Part shown: positions 1-5,895 of the stretch, in pieces
Position numbering within the stretch: position 1 is the stretch's first letter
Layout: the number at the start of each line of letters is the position of its first letter
NCBI GenBank assembly: GCA_024511045.1
Contig: JANEMG010000068.1
Coordinates: forward strand, 1-9,348
Direction of reading: 5' to 3'
DNA length: 9,348 nt
Origin: Gammaproteobacteria bacterium
GTDB taxonomy: Bacteria > Pseudomonadota > Gammaproteobacteria > Methylococcales > Methylomonadaceae
The notes under the pieces: model-generated
What the model saw: only the letters and a program-made list of their open reading frames with translations
Database searches by the model: none
Told to the model about the DNA's origin: nothing
Program-made: the position numbers and the translations under genes

Positions 1-16
1 AGTTTTTAATATCGAG

Positions 17-43
17 AAAAAATGAGGCGCTAACGCGCATTTT
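17..43 (-). terminator. Possible intrinsic terminator of the DUF1820 gene
   Basis: On the minus strand, about 70 nt after the DUF1820 stop, a GCGC/GCGC stem with a GTTA loop is followed, after a 3-nt bulge, by five A-T pairs and a run of six T. The GC stem is only four pairs long and the T run partly takes part in pairing, so this is a modest terminator. It is the only candidate seen on this side of the gene. Confidence 0.4.
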
Positions 44-113
44 ATTTATATAATTCAATTTGATAGCTTAAGCCTTCGGCATTATCTACCCACAGATATC
101 GCTGAGGAGGCAT

Positions 114-434
114 TTATTTTTTCTCCGGCATGTAAAGCGCCGACACTTTCCCCGGGTCTTTTGCCGTGGCGGTTATCTTCGCGGTTCCGCGTTTTTTCAC
201 CTGGTCGATGCGAATGATTTCATGCATGGGTATAAAAGAGCGATCTACGCCGGCAAATTCCGTCCTCAGCTTTTCCTCCGACGGATCAACGACGATGGCG
301 CTTTTTTCACCGAACACGATATCCTCGATGATGACGAACCCATACATATCGCCTTGATAGACGTGTCTGGCATACAACTCGTAAACCTGTTCCTGATTGA
401 AAAAAACGATCTTATAAATATGTTTTTCTGACAT
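114..434 (-). CDS. DUF1820 family protein
   Basis: This encodes a 106-residue soluble protein with no signal peptide or membrane segment. The start (MSEKHIYKIVFFNQ), the central stretch with VYELYARHVYQ and VFGEKSAIVVDPSEEKL, and the FIPMHEIIRID segment match what I know of the DUF1820 family, whose members are about 100-110 residues long and mostly from Gammaproteobacteria. The whole family length is present. Its biochemical role is unknown. The gene is monocistronic: it diverges from ytoQ across a 124-bp gap, and a weak hairpin with a T run lies downstream at 17-43. The start is ATG; the nearest purine-rich run upstream (AAAGG) is rather far from it, so no strong ribosome binding site is evident. 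The family call is from recognition of the sequence pattern; no function is claimed. Confidence 0.85.
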   Translation of the reverse strand: MSEKHIYKIVFFNQEQVYELYARHVYQGDMYGFVIIEDIVFGEKSAIVVDPSEEKLRTEFAGVDRSFIPMHEIIRIDQVKKRGTAKITATAKDPGKVSALYMPEKK

Positions 435-464
435 CGCGGTTTTCTGTTAGCCTTTATGGTTCGA

Positions 465-495
465 ATTTTATCCTGGTGCAGCACAGACTGGCCAA
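465..495 (-). promoter_or_regulatory. Possible promoter for the DUF1820 gene
   Basis: On the minus strand a TAAAAT box (forward 465-470) lies about 30 nt before the ATG. Upstream of it is TTGGCC (forward 490-495) at a 19-nt spacing, or TGGCCA at 18 nt. This is a plausible but imperfect sigma70-type pair. The 124-bp divergent gap 435-558 must also hold the ytoQ promoter. A TAATAT at 510-515 could be its -10, but no convincing -35 was found for it. Confidence 0.33.
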
Positions 496-558
496 CCAGA
501 AAAACCGTCTAATATACACTAATCCCATCAAAACCTTTAATTCGACTGAACAAACACC

Positions 559-1002
559 ATGACCTTCAATATCTACCTTTCCGGCGAAATCCACAGCGAC
601 TGGCGCGAACAAATCAGGCAGGGCATCCTCGACAGGCAACTGGACATCGAATTGACCGGCCCAGTCACCGACCATGAAAGCAGCGACGATATCGGTGAAA
701 AAATCCTCGGCGTCGAACAGAACCCTTTCTGGAAAGACCACAAGGCGGCAAAAATCAACGCCATTCGCAACACCGTCCTGATCAGGAGAGCGGACATCGT
801 CATCGTGCGTTTCGGCGACAAATACAGGCAATGGAATGCGGCATTCGACGCCGGACTCGCCATCGCCCAGAACAAACCGCTGATCGTCATGCATGCCCCC
901 GAACTGACCCACCCGCTCAAGGAAATCGATGCCGCCGCCCTGGCCGTTGTCGAAACACCCCGGCAGGCGATCGAGATTTTGCAATATATCTCCGAAAATT
1001 GA
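559..1002 (+). CDS. ytoQ: YtoQ family protein
   Basis: This encodes a 147-residue soluble protein. The N-terminus (YLSGEIHSDWREQI, residues 6-19) and the middle (NPFWKDHKAAKINAIRNT, then ADIVIVRFGDKYRQWNAAFDAG) are hallmarks of the YtoQ family. Members are about 145-150 residues and resemble a nucleoside 2-deoxyribosyltransferase-like Rossmann fold. The VRFGDKYRQWN loop and the later LIVMHAPELTHPLKEID segment fit that fold. The substrate and physiological role are not established, so a nucleotide-handling function is only inferred. The gene starts at an ATG with no recognisable Shine-Dalgarno motif (upstream bases are AACAAACACC). It stands alone between the divergent DUF1820 gene and the convergent NUDIX gene, whose stop lies 34 nt beyond the ytoQ stop. 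Confidence 0.85.
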   Translation: MTFNIYLSGEIHSDWREQIRQGILDRQLDIELTGPVTDHESSDDIGEKILGVEQNPFWKDHKAAKINAIRNTVLIRRADIVIVRFGDKYRQWNAAFDAGLAIAQNKPLIVMHAPELTHPLKEIDAAALAVVETPRQAIEILQYISEN

Positions 1003-1036
1003 GGCGACACCCGACAAAAACACCTGCGGGTCATGG

Positions 1037-1555
1037 TCATGTGATGATGAAATCGGTGCGTGTTCCACGCACGTCCAGCAACCCGCCGGCAATGCCCCTG
1101 TTCCTTCCCCGGCAGGCATTGCGGATGATCTCCTCCAGGCCGTCCACCAGACGATAATCGGCCAGATCGTCGAGCAGGATCCACCTGGCATCGCTGGCAT
1201 CGCTGGCATCGCTGGCATCGCTGGCATCGCTGAACGCCTGCGGCCGGCTGTTCCCGCCCGGCTCGAGAGACGCCAGAAAATCGATGATGACATAATGGAA
1301 ATTCTCGATTTTGCGCTCCACCACCGCCACGATATGCTGTACCGACACATCCACATCGGTTTCCTCCTTGACTTCTCGACGGCAGGCATCGGCCAGGGTT
1401 TCACCGGCTTCCAGCCTGCCGCCCGGCAACGACCATTGACCGCGCGCCGGCGGGTTGTCCCTGCAGATCAGCAGCACCTCTCCCTGATCGTTGAATACCA
1501 GTCCGCTGACACCAATTACCGGCACGGGAAAATCAGGCAATCCGCTTACAGTCAT
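1037..1555 (-). CDS. NUDIX hydrolase (ADP-ribose pyrophosphatase-like)
   Basis: This encodes a 172-residue cytosolic NUDIX hydrolase, which would cleave a nucleoside diphosphate linked to another group in a Mg-dependent way. The Nudix box is visible at residues 46-68: G46, E52, then REVKEETDV at 60-68. Its only departure from GX5EX7REUXEEXGU is Asp67 in place of the last Gly. The preceding RGQWSLPGGRLEAGET and the later ARWILLDDLADYRLVD are typical of the COG1051 ADP-ribose pyrophosphatase-like group. The exact substrate cannot be read from sequence. I chose the ATG at 1555 because AAGGTG lies a few bases upstream and family members start near there. An in-frame ATG at 1600 would add 15 residues. 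Residues 109-123 are five consecutive SDA triplets, encoded by a 9-bp tandem repeat just before the conserved ARW. The gene diverges from cytochrome c4 over a palindromic gap. Confidence 0.88.
   Translation of the reverse strand: MTVSGLPDFPVPVIGVSGLVFNDQGEVLLICRDNPPARGQWSLPGGRLEAGETLADACRREVKEETDVDVSVQHIVAVVERKIENFHYVIIDFLASLEPGGNSRPQAFSDASDASDASDASDARWILLDDLADYRLVDGLEEIIRNACRGRNRGIAGGLLDVRGTRTDFIIT
1185..1232. repeat. 9-bp tandem repeat inside the NUDIX gene
   Basis: Five identical copies of CTGGCATCG (1185-1229) are followed by a partial CTG. Read in the NUDIX frame on the minus strand, each unit encodes Ser-Asp-Ala. Because the unit is a multiple of three, copy-number change by slippage would keep the frame and change only the loop length. 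Confidence 0.95.
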
Positions 1556-1591
1556 TTTGCACCTTGCAACTGTCGAAAAATGAAACGCAAC

Positions 1592-1623
1592 ACTATACAC
1601 CGCCCCGGTAATCCGGGTATAGT
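1592..1623. promoter_or_regulatory. Palindrome with a TATAGT box in each arm (likely divergent promoters)
   Basis: ACTATA at 1592-1597 is mirrored by TATAGT at 1618-1623. Between them CCCGG (1604-1608) and CCGGG (1613-1617) pair around a TAAT loop. The left arm read on the minus strand and the right arm read on the plus strand both give TATAGT, a good -10 box. Each lies about 30-40 nt from the start codon of its gene: NUDIX at 1555 on the minus strand and cytochrome c4 at 1656 on the plus strand. No good -35 boxes were found, so activator dependence or an operator function is possible. Confidence 0.45.
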
Positions 1624-1641
1624 TTCGATTATCCCATCAGC

Positions 1642-1648
1642 AGGAGGT
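1642..1648 (+). promoter_or_regulatory. Strong ribosome binding site of cytochrome c4
   Basis: AGGAGGT lies 7 nt before the ATG at 1656. It is a near-perfect Shine-Dalgarno sequence and fixes that start. Confidence 0.9.
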
Positions 1649-1655
1649 AACCAAC

Positions 1656-2225
1656 ATGAAAGCATTGAAATCCTTACTGACATTTTTGTTGATCATGACC
1701 GGTTGTTTTGCCCTGCAGGCCGCTGCCGCCGATATCCAGGCCGGCAAGCAGAAGGCCGCCACCTGCAACGGCTGCCATGGCGCCGATGGCAACAGCAGCA
1801 ATCCGCAGTGGCCCAGCCTGGCGGGACAACAGGCTGCCTACCCGTCAAAGCAGCTGAAAGCTTTCCGTGACGGTTCCCGGAAAAATCCGGTCATGCAGGG
1901 CATGGCCGGCAAATTGACCGATGCCGACATCGACAACCTGGCCGCCTATTTTGCCAGCCTCAAACCGAAAAGCGCAGGGGGAGACAAAAAACTGGCCGCC
2001 GCAGGAAAAAACAAATTCTCCATGTGCATGGGCTGTCATGGTGCAGACGCCACCGGCAGAGGCATATTCCCCAGGCTTGCCGGTCAACAGCCAGCCTATC
2101 TGGCCAGACAGCTCAAGGCCTTCAAGACGGGCTCACGCAAGAGCGGCCCGATGCAGGCAGTTGCGGCAAATCTGTCCGACCAGGACATCGCCGCCCTGAC
2201 CGCCTATCTGGGTACCTTGCAATAA
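1656..2225 (+). CDS. Diheme cytochrome c4 family protein
   Basis: This encodes a 189-residue exported electron carrier built from two similar class I cytochrome c domains. A signal peptide spans about residues 1-24, with likely cleavage after AAA. Heme-binding CXXCH motifs are CNGCH at 37-41 and CMGCH at 124-128. Each is followed by the cytochrome c4 signature PxLAGQQxAYxxxQLKAFxxGSR. Probable axial methionines are Met80 or Met83 in domain 1 and Met166 in domain 2. In this family the protein sits in the periplasm and passes electrons between the bc1 complex or other donors and terminal oxidases. Met-Thr-Gly-Cys at 14-17 within the signal region is a weak lipobox-like sequence, so lipid anchoring is an alternative. 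The length is normal for the family. A hairpin and a small exported-protein gene follow downstream. Confidence 0.93.
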   Translation: MKALKSLLTFLLIMTGCFALQAAAADIQAGKQKAATCNGCHGADGNSSNPQWPSLAGQQAAYPSKQLKAFRDGSRKNPVMQGMAGKLTDADIDNLAAYFASLKPKSAGGDKKLAAAGKNKFSMCMGCHGADATGRGIFPRLAGQQPAYLARQLKAFKTGSRKSGPMQAVAANLSDQDIAALTAYLGTLQ

Positions 2226-2246
2226 AACCTGCCAATCGCTGCCTTG

Positions 2247-2288
2247 CATGCCCTGTCGCCCACAACCCCGGAAAGCCGACAGGGCATG
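2247..2288. repeat. Perfect 12-bp inverted repeat after cytochrome c4
   Basis: CATGCCCTGTCG (2247-2258) and CGACAGGGCATG (2277-2288) form a perfect 12-bp stem with an 18-nt loop, 21 nt after the cytochrome c4 stop. A short run CTTTT follows only at 2295-2299. It could be a leaky terminator, an mRNA-stabilising hairpin that sets different levels of cytochrome and downstream product, or a protein-binding site. Confidence 0.6.
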
Positions 2289-2323
2289 GCAGAATCTTTT
2301 CCGCAACCCATGAAGAGGAACAC

Positions 2324-2572
2324 ATGAAAACGAAAACCAAATTCCTGATCCTGGCAGGCACATTGCTGCTGTCCGTCCATGCTGTCGCTGCCCCTCCCGA
2401 ACACCGGGGAAAAGGACCGCGGATACCCGAAGCCCGGGATATCAACAGCAACAGGCAATCCGACGCGGACAGCAGCAGAGGTCTGGAGCGGGCCTGGGAA
2501 CGCCATGAAATGGAAAACAGGGAACACAAGGGCGGCAAGCCCCAGAAGGGAAAAAAGCATAAAAAACAATGA
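2324..2572 (+). CDS. Small exported highly charged protein, unknown function
   Basis: This encodes an 82-residue precursor that I do not recognise. Residues 1-23 are a clear Sec signal peptide: MKTKTK, then a hydrophobic core LILAGTLLLSV, ending AVAA. The mature part, about 59 residues, is extremely hydrophilic and rich in Lys, Arg, Glu, Gly and His. It ends in a basic tail (KGGKPQKGKKHKKQ), has no cysteine and looks disordered or coil-like. The ATG at 2324 is supported by AAGAGGA a few bases upstream and by the signal peptide beginning exactly there. The gene follows cytochrome c4 across a hairpin and is closed by an intrinsic terminator at 2626, so co-transcription with the cytochrome is possible. 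A periplasmic role is inferred only from the signal peptide. Confidence that it is a real gene is fairly high; function is open. Confidence 0.72.
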   Translation: MKTKTKFLILAGTLLLSVHAVAAPPEHRGKGPRIPEARDINSNRQSDADSSRGLERAWERHEMENREHKGGKPQKGKKHKKQ

Positions 2573-2625
2573 CACGCCGAAATCCGCCATGGCAATGACT
2601 TGTATCAGTTTCCACCGATAATCGA

Positions 2626-2647
2626 GGCGGTTTTTACCGCCTTTTTT
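2626..2647 (+). terminator. Intrinsic terminator
   Basis: GGCGGT (2626-2631) pairs with ACCGCC (2636-2641) around a TTTT loop and is followed directly by six T (2642-2647). This is a textbook Rho-independent terminator, 54 nt after the stop of the small exported-protein gene. It ends the cytochrome c4 / small-protein unit. Confidence 0.9.
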
Positions 2648-2759
2648 ATATCTGCCGGATTTGCCCCGCCCGTTCCATGGAAAAAAACCTGAACCCGGAA
2701 ACAAATTCACGGCAAATGCTTTATCATTACGCTTCCGACGAACAAAGCCTCGACAAGCA

Positions 2760-5015
2760 ATGAAGACCACGTCAGCGCATCAAAACGATCGCAAACTCTC
2801 CCTGATTTTTTTATTTGCAGCGACGCTGTTTACCAGTGCAACACTGATGTTCGTGCTGCAGCCGATGTTTGGAAAAATATTATTGCCGCTGCTTGGCGGT
2901 TCGCCATCGGTCTGGAATACCTGCATGGTGTTTTATCAAAGCATCCTGTTTCTGGGCTATCTCTATGCCCATTACCTGTCCACCGCTCTCGACCGGCAGC
3001 GGCAGATTCTCGTGCATGCCGGTATCATTCTGCTCAGCCTGCTGGTCCTGCCCCTGGCCCTGCCGGACAACGCCTCACCTCCGACGGAAAGCAACCCGAC
3101 CTGGTGGCTGCTCTGGGTATTGCTGCTGGCCATCGGATTGCCTTTCTTCGTCGTCTCCACGACCGCCCCCTTGTTGCAGAAGTGGTTTTCCCAGGTTGGC
3201 CACCATACCAGCCACGACCCTTATTATCTGTATACCGCCAGCAACGCCGGCAGCCTGCTGGCGCTGCTCAGCTACCCTTTTCTCATCGAGCCCCACATCG
3301 GCCTGGAAAATCAAAAGTTTCTCTGGAGTGCCGGCTATATCCTGCTTGGCCTGCTAATTGCCGGCTGTGCATGGATTTTCTGGCGCAGCGGCAATCACAC
3401 TGTATTGCATGATCAGGAAAGCCAGCTTCCTGCCGTTGATTCTCTGGACATCCGCACCAGACTGCACTGGCTGGCCCTGGCCTTCGTACCCTCCAGCCTG
3501 CTGCTCGGACTGACCAACTTCATCAGCACCGACATTGCCTCCGTGCCGTTGCTCTGGATCATTCCCCTGACGCTTTACCTGCTGTCCTTTATCATTGTCT
3601 TTTCCAAATGGAACGGCAAAACCCATCCCTGGATGGTGAAACTGCAGCCCGTGGTGCTGCTGCCCTTCATCGCCTATTCCTTCATCGACCCGGCCATCGT
3701 CCCCTATTGGCTGGATCTGGTTCTGCATCTGCTGGCATTCTTCCTGGCCATCATGGTCTGCCACGGTGAACTGGCGAAAATGCGTCCCCACACCCGGCAT
3801 TTGACGCTGTATTACCTGATCATGTCCTTCGCCGGCATGCTCGGCGGGATGTTCAACACCTTCCTTGCGCCATTCATCTTCAACGGCGTCTACGAATACC
3901 CGATCATGATCATCGCCGCGCTGCTGCTGCGGCCAAATCTGAAAGCCACGCACAAGCCCGCCTGGAAACAGCTGCTGCTGGATGCCGGCTTTCCGGCCGC
4001 CCTGTTTATACTGGGCTTCAGCATCTACCTGTTCACCGACAGCAACGCCTTGGGCAGGCAGCTTGGCGCCATCGTCGCCGCTTTGACCCTGCTGGCAGGC
4101 CTCAACTATGCGTTCCGCTTCCGCGCCGTGACGCTGGCATTGACCACGGCGGTGATCATTCTGTTTTCCTTTGTCCTGCACAACCTGCGCACCAGCACCC
4201 TGTTCCAGGAAAGAACCTTTTTCGGCGTCCTGTCGGTCCGGAAAAGCGTCCTGATCGACGAACAGAACCAGCCCGAGATCTATCACGAATTATTCCACGG
4301 CACCACCAAGCACGGCGCGCAAAGACTGCCGGCCGGATTGCAGACCATCCCGCTGACCTATTACAGCCAGCCTGGCCCCATGGGCCAGTTGTTCAAGGCT
4401 TACGATCCCGACAACGCTCTTTGGCGGATCGGCGTCGTCGGTCTCGGCGCCGGCGCTCTTGCCTGCTACAGCAAGCCCGGGCAGGACTGGGTTTTCTACG
4501 AGATCGACCCGGCCGTCGTGAAAATTGCGGAAAATACAGACTATTTCAGCTACCTGGAACATTGCGCAAAAAAATACAGGATGCGCATCGGCGATGCACG
4601 GCTGTCCTTGCAAAACGATCCTGAGCAGTATTTCGATTTGCTGGTTCTGGATGCCTTCAGTTCCGATGCCGTTCCCACTCACCTGCTGACCCGGCAGGCC
4701 CTGGAGCTGTATTTTGCCAAACTGAAACCCACGGGAATCCTTGCCTTTCACATCACCAACCGGCATCTGGCATTGAAGAAAGTCCTCTCTGACCATGCAC
4801 GAAATCTGGGCCTTGCCGCATTGATCCAAGAATTCGAGCCGCAGCAGCAGATTCCGCTGGTGGTCGCCACCGACTGGGTGGTGATGGCCAGGCACGAGCA
4901 GACCTTGCAGCGCCTGCAGGAAAGCCGGCTGGGGCACTGGCAGAAACTGCCGTTGTATTTCGACATGCGATCATGGACCGACGATTTCACCAACATCGTC
5001 AGCGTCTGGCGCTGA
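2760..5015 (+). CDS. Membrane protein with C-terminal spermidine-synthase-like domain
   Basis: This encodes a 751-residue integral membrane fusion protein. The N-terminal two thirds (about 12-475) contain many hydrophobic segments, for example near 12-34, 53-72, 83-101, 115-137, 187-207, 235-282, 296-335, 346-390 and 408-475. The C-terminal third (about 555-711) has a class I SAM-binding/polyamine-synthase fold: GLGAGALACY at 561-570, the acidic strand end YEIDP at 580-584, GDAR at 611-614 and DAFSSDAVPTHLLT at 631-644. Such proteins are usually annotated as fused MFS/spermidine synthase or spermine/spermidine synthase-like membrane proteins. The DSTDP-like active-site segment of true SpeE is replaced by DAFSSDAVP, so aminopropyl transfer to putrescine should not be assumed. 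I start at the ATG at 2760, since the hydrophobic region begins soon after. A TTG at 2661 would add a basic 33-residue extension running up to the terminator. No strong ribosome binding site is seen. Confidence 0.82.
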   Translation: MKTTSAHQNDRKLSLIFLFAATLFTSATLMFVLQPMFGKILLPLLGGSPSVWNTCMVFYQSILFLGYLYAHYLSTALDRQRQILVHAGIILLSLLVLPLALPDNASPPTESNPTWWLLWVLLLAIGLPFFVVSTTAPLLQKWFSQVGHHTSHDPYYLYTASNAGSLLALLSYPFLIEPHIGLENQKFLWSAGYILLGLLIAGCAWIFWRSGNHTVLHDQESQLPAVDSLDIRTRLHWLALAFVPSSLLLGLTNFISTDIASVPLLWIIPLTLYLLSFIIVFSKWNGKTHPWMVKLQPVVLLPFIAYSFIDPAIVPYWLDLVLHLLAFFLAIMVCHGELAKMRPHTRHLTLYYLIMSFAGMLGGMFNTFLAPFIFNGVYEYPIMIIAALLLRPNLKATHKPAWKQLLLDAGFPAALFILGFSIYLFTDSNALGRQLGAIVAALTLLAGLNYAFRFRAVTLALTTAVIILFSFVLHNLRTSTLFQERTFFGVLSVRKSVLIDEQNQPEIYHELFHGTTKHGAQRLPAGLQTIPLTYYSQPGPMGQLFKAYDPDNALWRIGVVGLGAGALACYSKPGQDWVFYEIDPAVVKIAENTDYFSYLEHCAKKYRMRIGDARLSLQNDPEQYFDLLVLDAFSSDAVPTHLLTRQALELYFAKLKPTGILAFHITNRHLALKKVLSDHARNLGLAALIQEFEPQQQIPLVVATDWVVMARHEQTLQRLQESRLGHWQKLPLYFDMRSWTDDFTNIVSVWR

Positions 5016-5065
5016 TTCACCGGGACTGCCATAAACAATCGCCTCCCTGGACTGTGTTTTAACGT

Positions 5066-5071
5066 TATAAT
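5066..5071 (+). promoter_or_regulatory. Possible -10 box for the lipoprotein gene
   Basis: A perfect TATAAT lies 36 nt before the ATG at 5108, in the short gap after the membrane-protein gene. No recognisable -35 hexamer sits 16-18 nt upstream, so the promoter call rests on the -10 alone. Confidence 0.38.
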
Positions 5072-5107
5072 GGGCGTTTTGACCCTAGTTGTTTTACCAT
5101 TCCATCC

Positions 5108-5539
5108 ATGCGTTTTATGAAAAGAAATCTACTGCTGGTGCTTGCCGCTTTATCACTGACTGCCTGTGCGGAAAAAAACCAGTATGAACAAGCCGTCCTG
5201 GAACAGATGCAGACCGATCAGGATATCAGGGACTACCAGCTGGACGCTGAAGAAATGACCCAGTGCGTCGTGGATCTGACCTCCAAAAAAATGCCCGGCG
5301 TGTTCCCCTTCGAACCCAGACGCAAGCCCTACTATATCGGCTACACCAAGATGCTCACGCTGAAGCAGTCACAGGATCCGAAAAAAGTCCTTGCCGAACT
5401 GACTGAACTGTTTGGCTCCGGACAGGAACTGGCCAACGTCCACAGAAACTACTCGGAAAGCGTGCTGTTCTGCATCCAGTCTCTGGTCTCGGAAACGGAA
5501 GAAGAACAATTGGAGCAGGAGAACAAGCCAACTTCCTAA
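5108..5539 (+). CDS. Putative outer-membrane lipoprotein, unknown function
   Basis: This encodes a 143-residue protein with a lipoprotein signal peptide: MRFMKRN, hydrophobic LLLVLAALS, then the lipobox LTAC with the acylated Cys at residue 20. The residue after the Cys is Ala, not Asp, which favours sorting to the outer membrane. The mature part is hydrophilic and probably mostly helical, with two further cysteines (in MTQCVV and VLFCIQ) that could form a disulfide. It contains a central PRRKPYYIGYTKM segment and ends in a Glu-rich tail. I do not recognise the family. The start could equally be the ATG at 5117 (MKRNLLL), which gives a more typical signal peptide; neither has an obvious Shine-Dalgarno. 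It has its own candidate -10 box at 5066 and converges with the AOR operon. Confidence 0.78.
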   Translation: MRFMKRNLLLVLAALSLTACAEKNQYEQAVLEQMQTDQDIRDYQLDAEEMTQCVVDLTSKKMPGVFPFEPRRKPYYIGYTKMLTLKQSQDPKKVLAELTELFGSGQELANVHRNYSESVLFCIQSLVSETEEEQLEQENKPTS

Positions 5540-5552
5540 AACATTGTCTCTC

Positions 5553-5577
5553 GGTGGATGCGCTACGCGCATCCACC
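5553..5577. repeat. Perfect 11-bp-stem palindrome between convergent genes
   Basis: GGTGGATGCGC (5553-5563) and GCGCATCCACC (5567-5577) form a perfect stem with a TAC loop, 13 nt after the lipoprotein stop and 27 nt from the stop of the converging 96-aa gene. There is no clean T run on either side, so it may be a weak bidirectional terminator. The GGTGGAT...ATCCACC shape also resembles dispersed palindromic (REP-like) elements that I recall from other proteobacterial genomes. Confidence 0.7.
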
Positions 5578-5604
5578 ATGCTGTTGCTTTCATGCGCGTC
5601 AGCC

Positions 5605-5895
5605 TCAACCGCCGCCGCGCCGGTAAACGCGCTCGAAGCGGCGCATGAATGCATCGATATCGGCTTGCCGCCAGTCTGTGAAAGTAAAAATCAGACGCAA
5701 TTGCGGCAGAGCCAGCCTGCCCATTCTCGACACATCCAGATCCAGCAATTCCATGATCAGGTTCCTGCCTTCGACACTGGCCGTGATTTCATCGCCATCG
5801 ACACGGTAAGCTGCAGGCGCCAAGACTGCCGGCAATTGCCTGAGCAGATCGGCCCGGGTCAAGGCCAGGGTCTTGGTGATCCGGCGTTCAGCCAC
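5605..5895 (-). CDS. Unrecognised 96-aa protein at the end of the AOR operon
   Basis: This encodes a 96-residue soluble protein with no signal peptide, cysteine cluster or catalytic motif that I recognise. Apparent layout: a strand (RITKTLAL), a helix (TRADLLRQLPAVL), a strand-rich middle (about 30-75, including MGRLALPQLRLIFTFTDW), and a C-terminal helix (RQADIDAFMRRFERVY) ending in RRGGG. I chose the GTG at 5895 because it overlaps the MoaD-like stop by 8 nt (GTGGCTGA), which suggests translational coupling. An ATG at 5976 would overlap almost a third of the MoaD gene and add an Arg-rich stretch with shadow-frame character. As last gene of the AOR operon it may help assemble or activate the enzyme, but this is inferred from position only. 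The terminal glycines recall those of MoaD/ubiquitin-like proteins, yet the fold does not look like one. Confidence 0.75.
   Translation of the reverse strand: MAERRITKTLALTRADLLRQLPAVLAPAAYRVDGDEITASVEGRNLIMELLDLDVSRMGRLALPQLRLIFTFTDWRQADIDAFMRRFERVYRRGGG

Noticed and set aside
1008..1030. Possible hairpin ACCCG/CGGGT between ytoQ and the NUDIX gene
   Set aside because: Only five pairs with a large loop and no adjacent T run; too weak to call a terminator.
1185..1232. CRISPR-like or regulatory iteron array
   Set aside because: Units are contiguous 9-mers without spacers and lie in frame within a coding sequence, so this is a coding tandem repeat.
454..1404. Long minus-strand open frame opposite ytoQ and overlapping the NUDIX gene
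   Set aside because: Its product has low-complexity, shadow-like composition (MPAMPAMPAM) that arises from the 9-bp repeat and from antisense of ytoQ; the recognisable proteins lie in the other frames.
2661..2759. TTG-initiated N-terminal extension of the spermidine-synthase-like protein
   Set aside because: The 33 extra residues are basic and unlike a membrane-protein N-terminus, and the TTG lies only 14 nt after a terminator T run with no ribosome binding site; ATG at 2760 is preferred.
3354..4286. 310-codon minus-strand open frame opposite the membrane protein gene
   Set aside because: Very rich in Gln, Gly and Asp, as expected for the antisense of a hydrophobic Leu-rich gene; no family resemblance and no ribosome binding site.
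5018..5060. Possible terminator CCGGGA...TCCCTGG after the membrane protein gene
   Set aside because: The arms pair imperfectly across a long loop and the following T run is short; not convincing.
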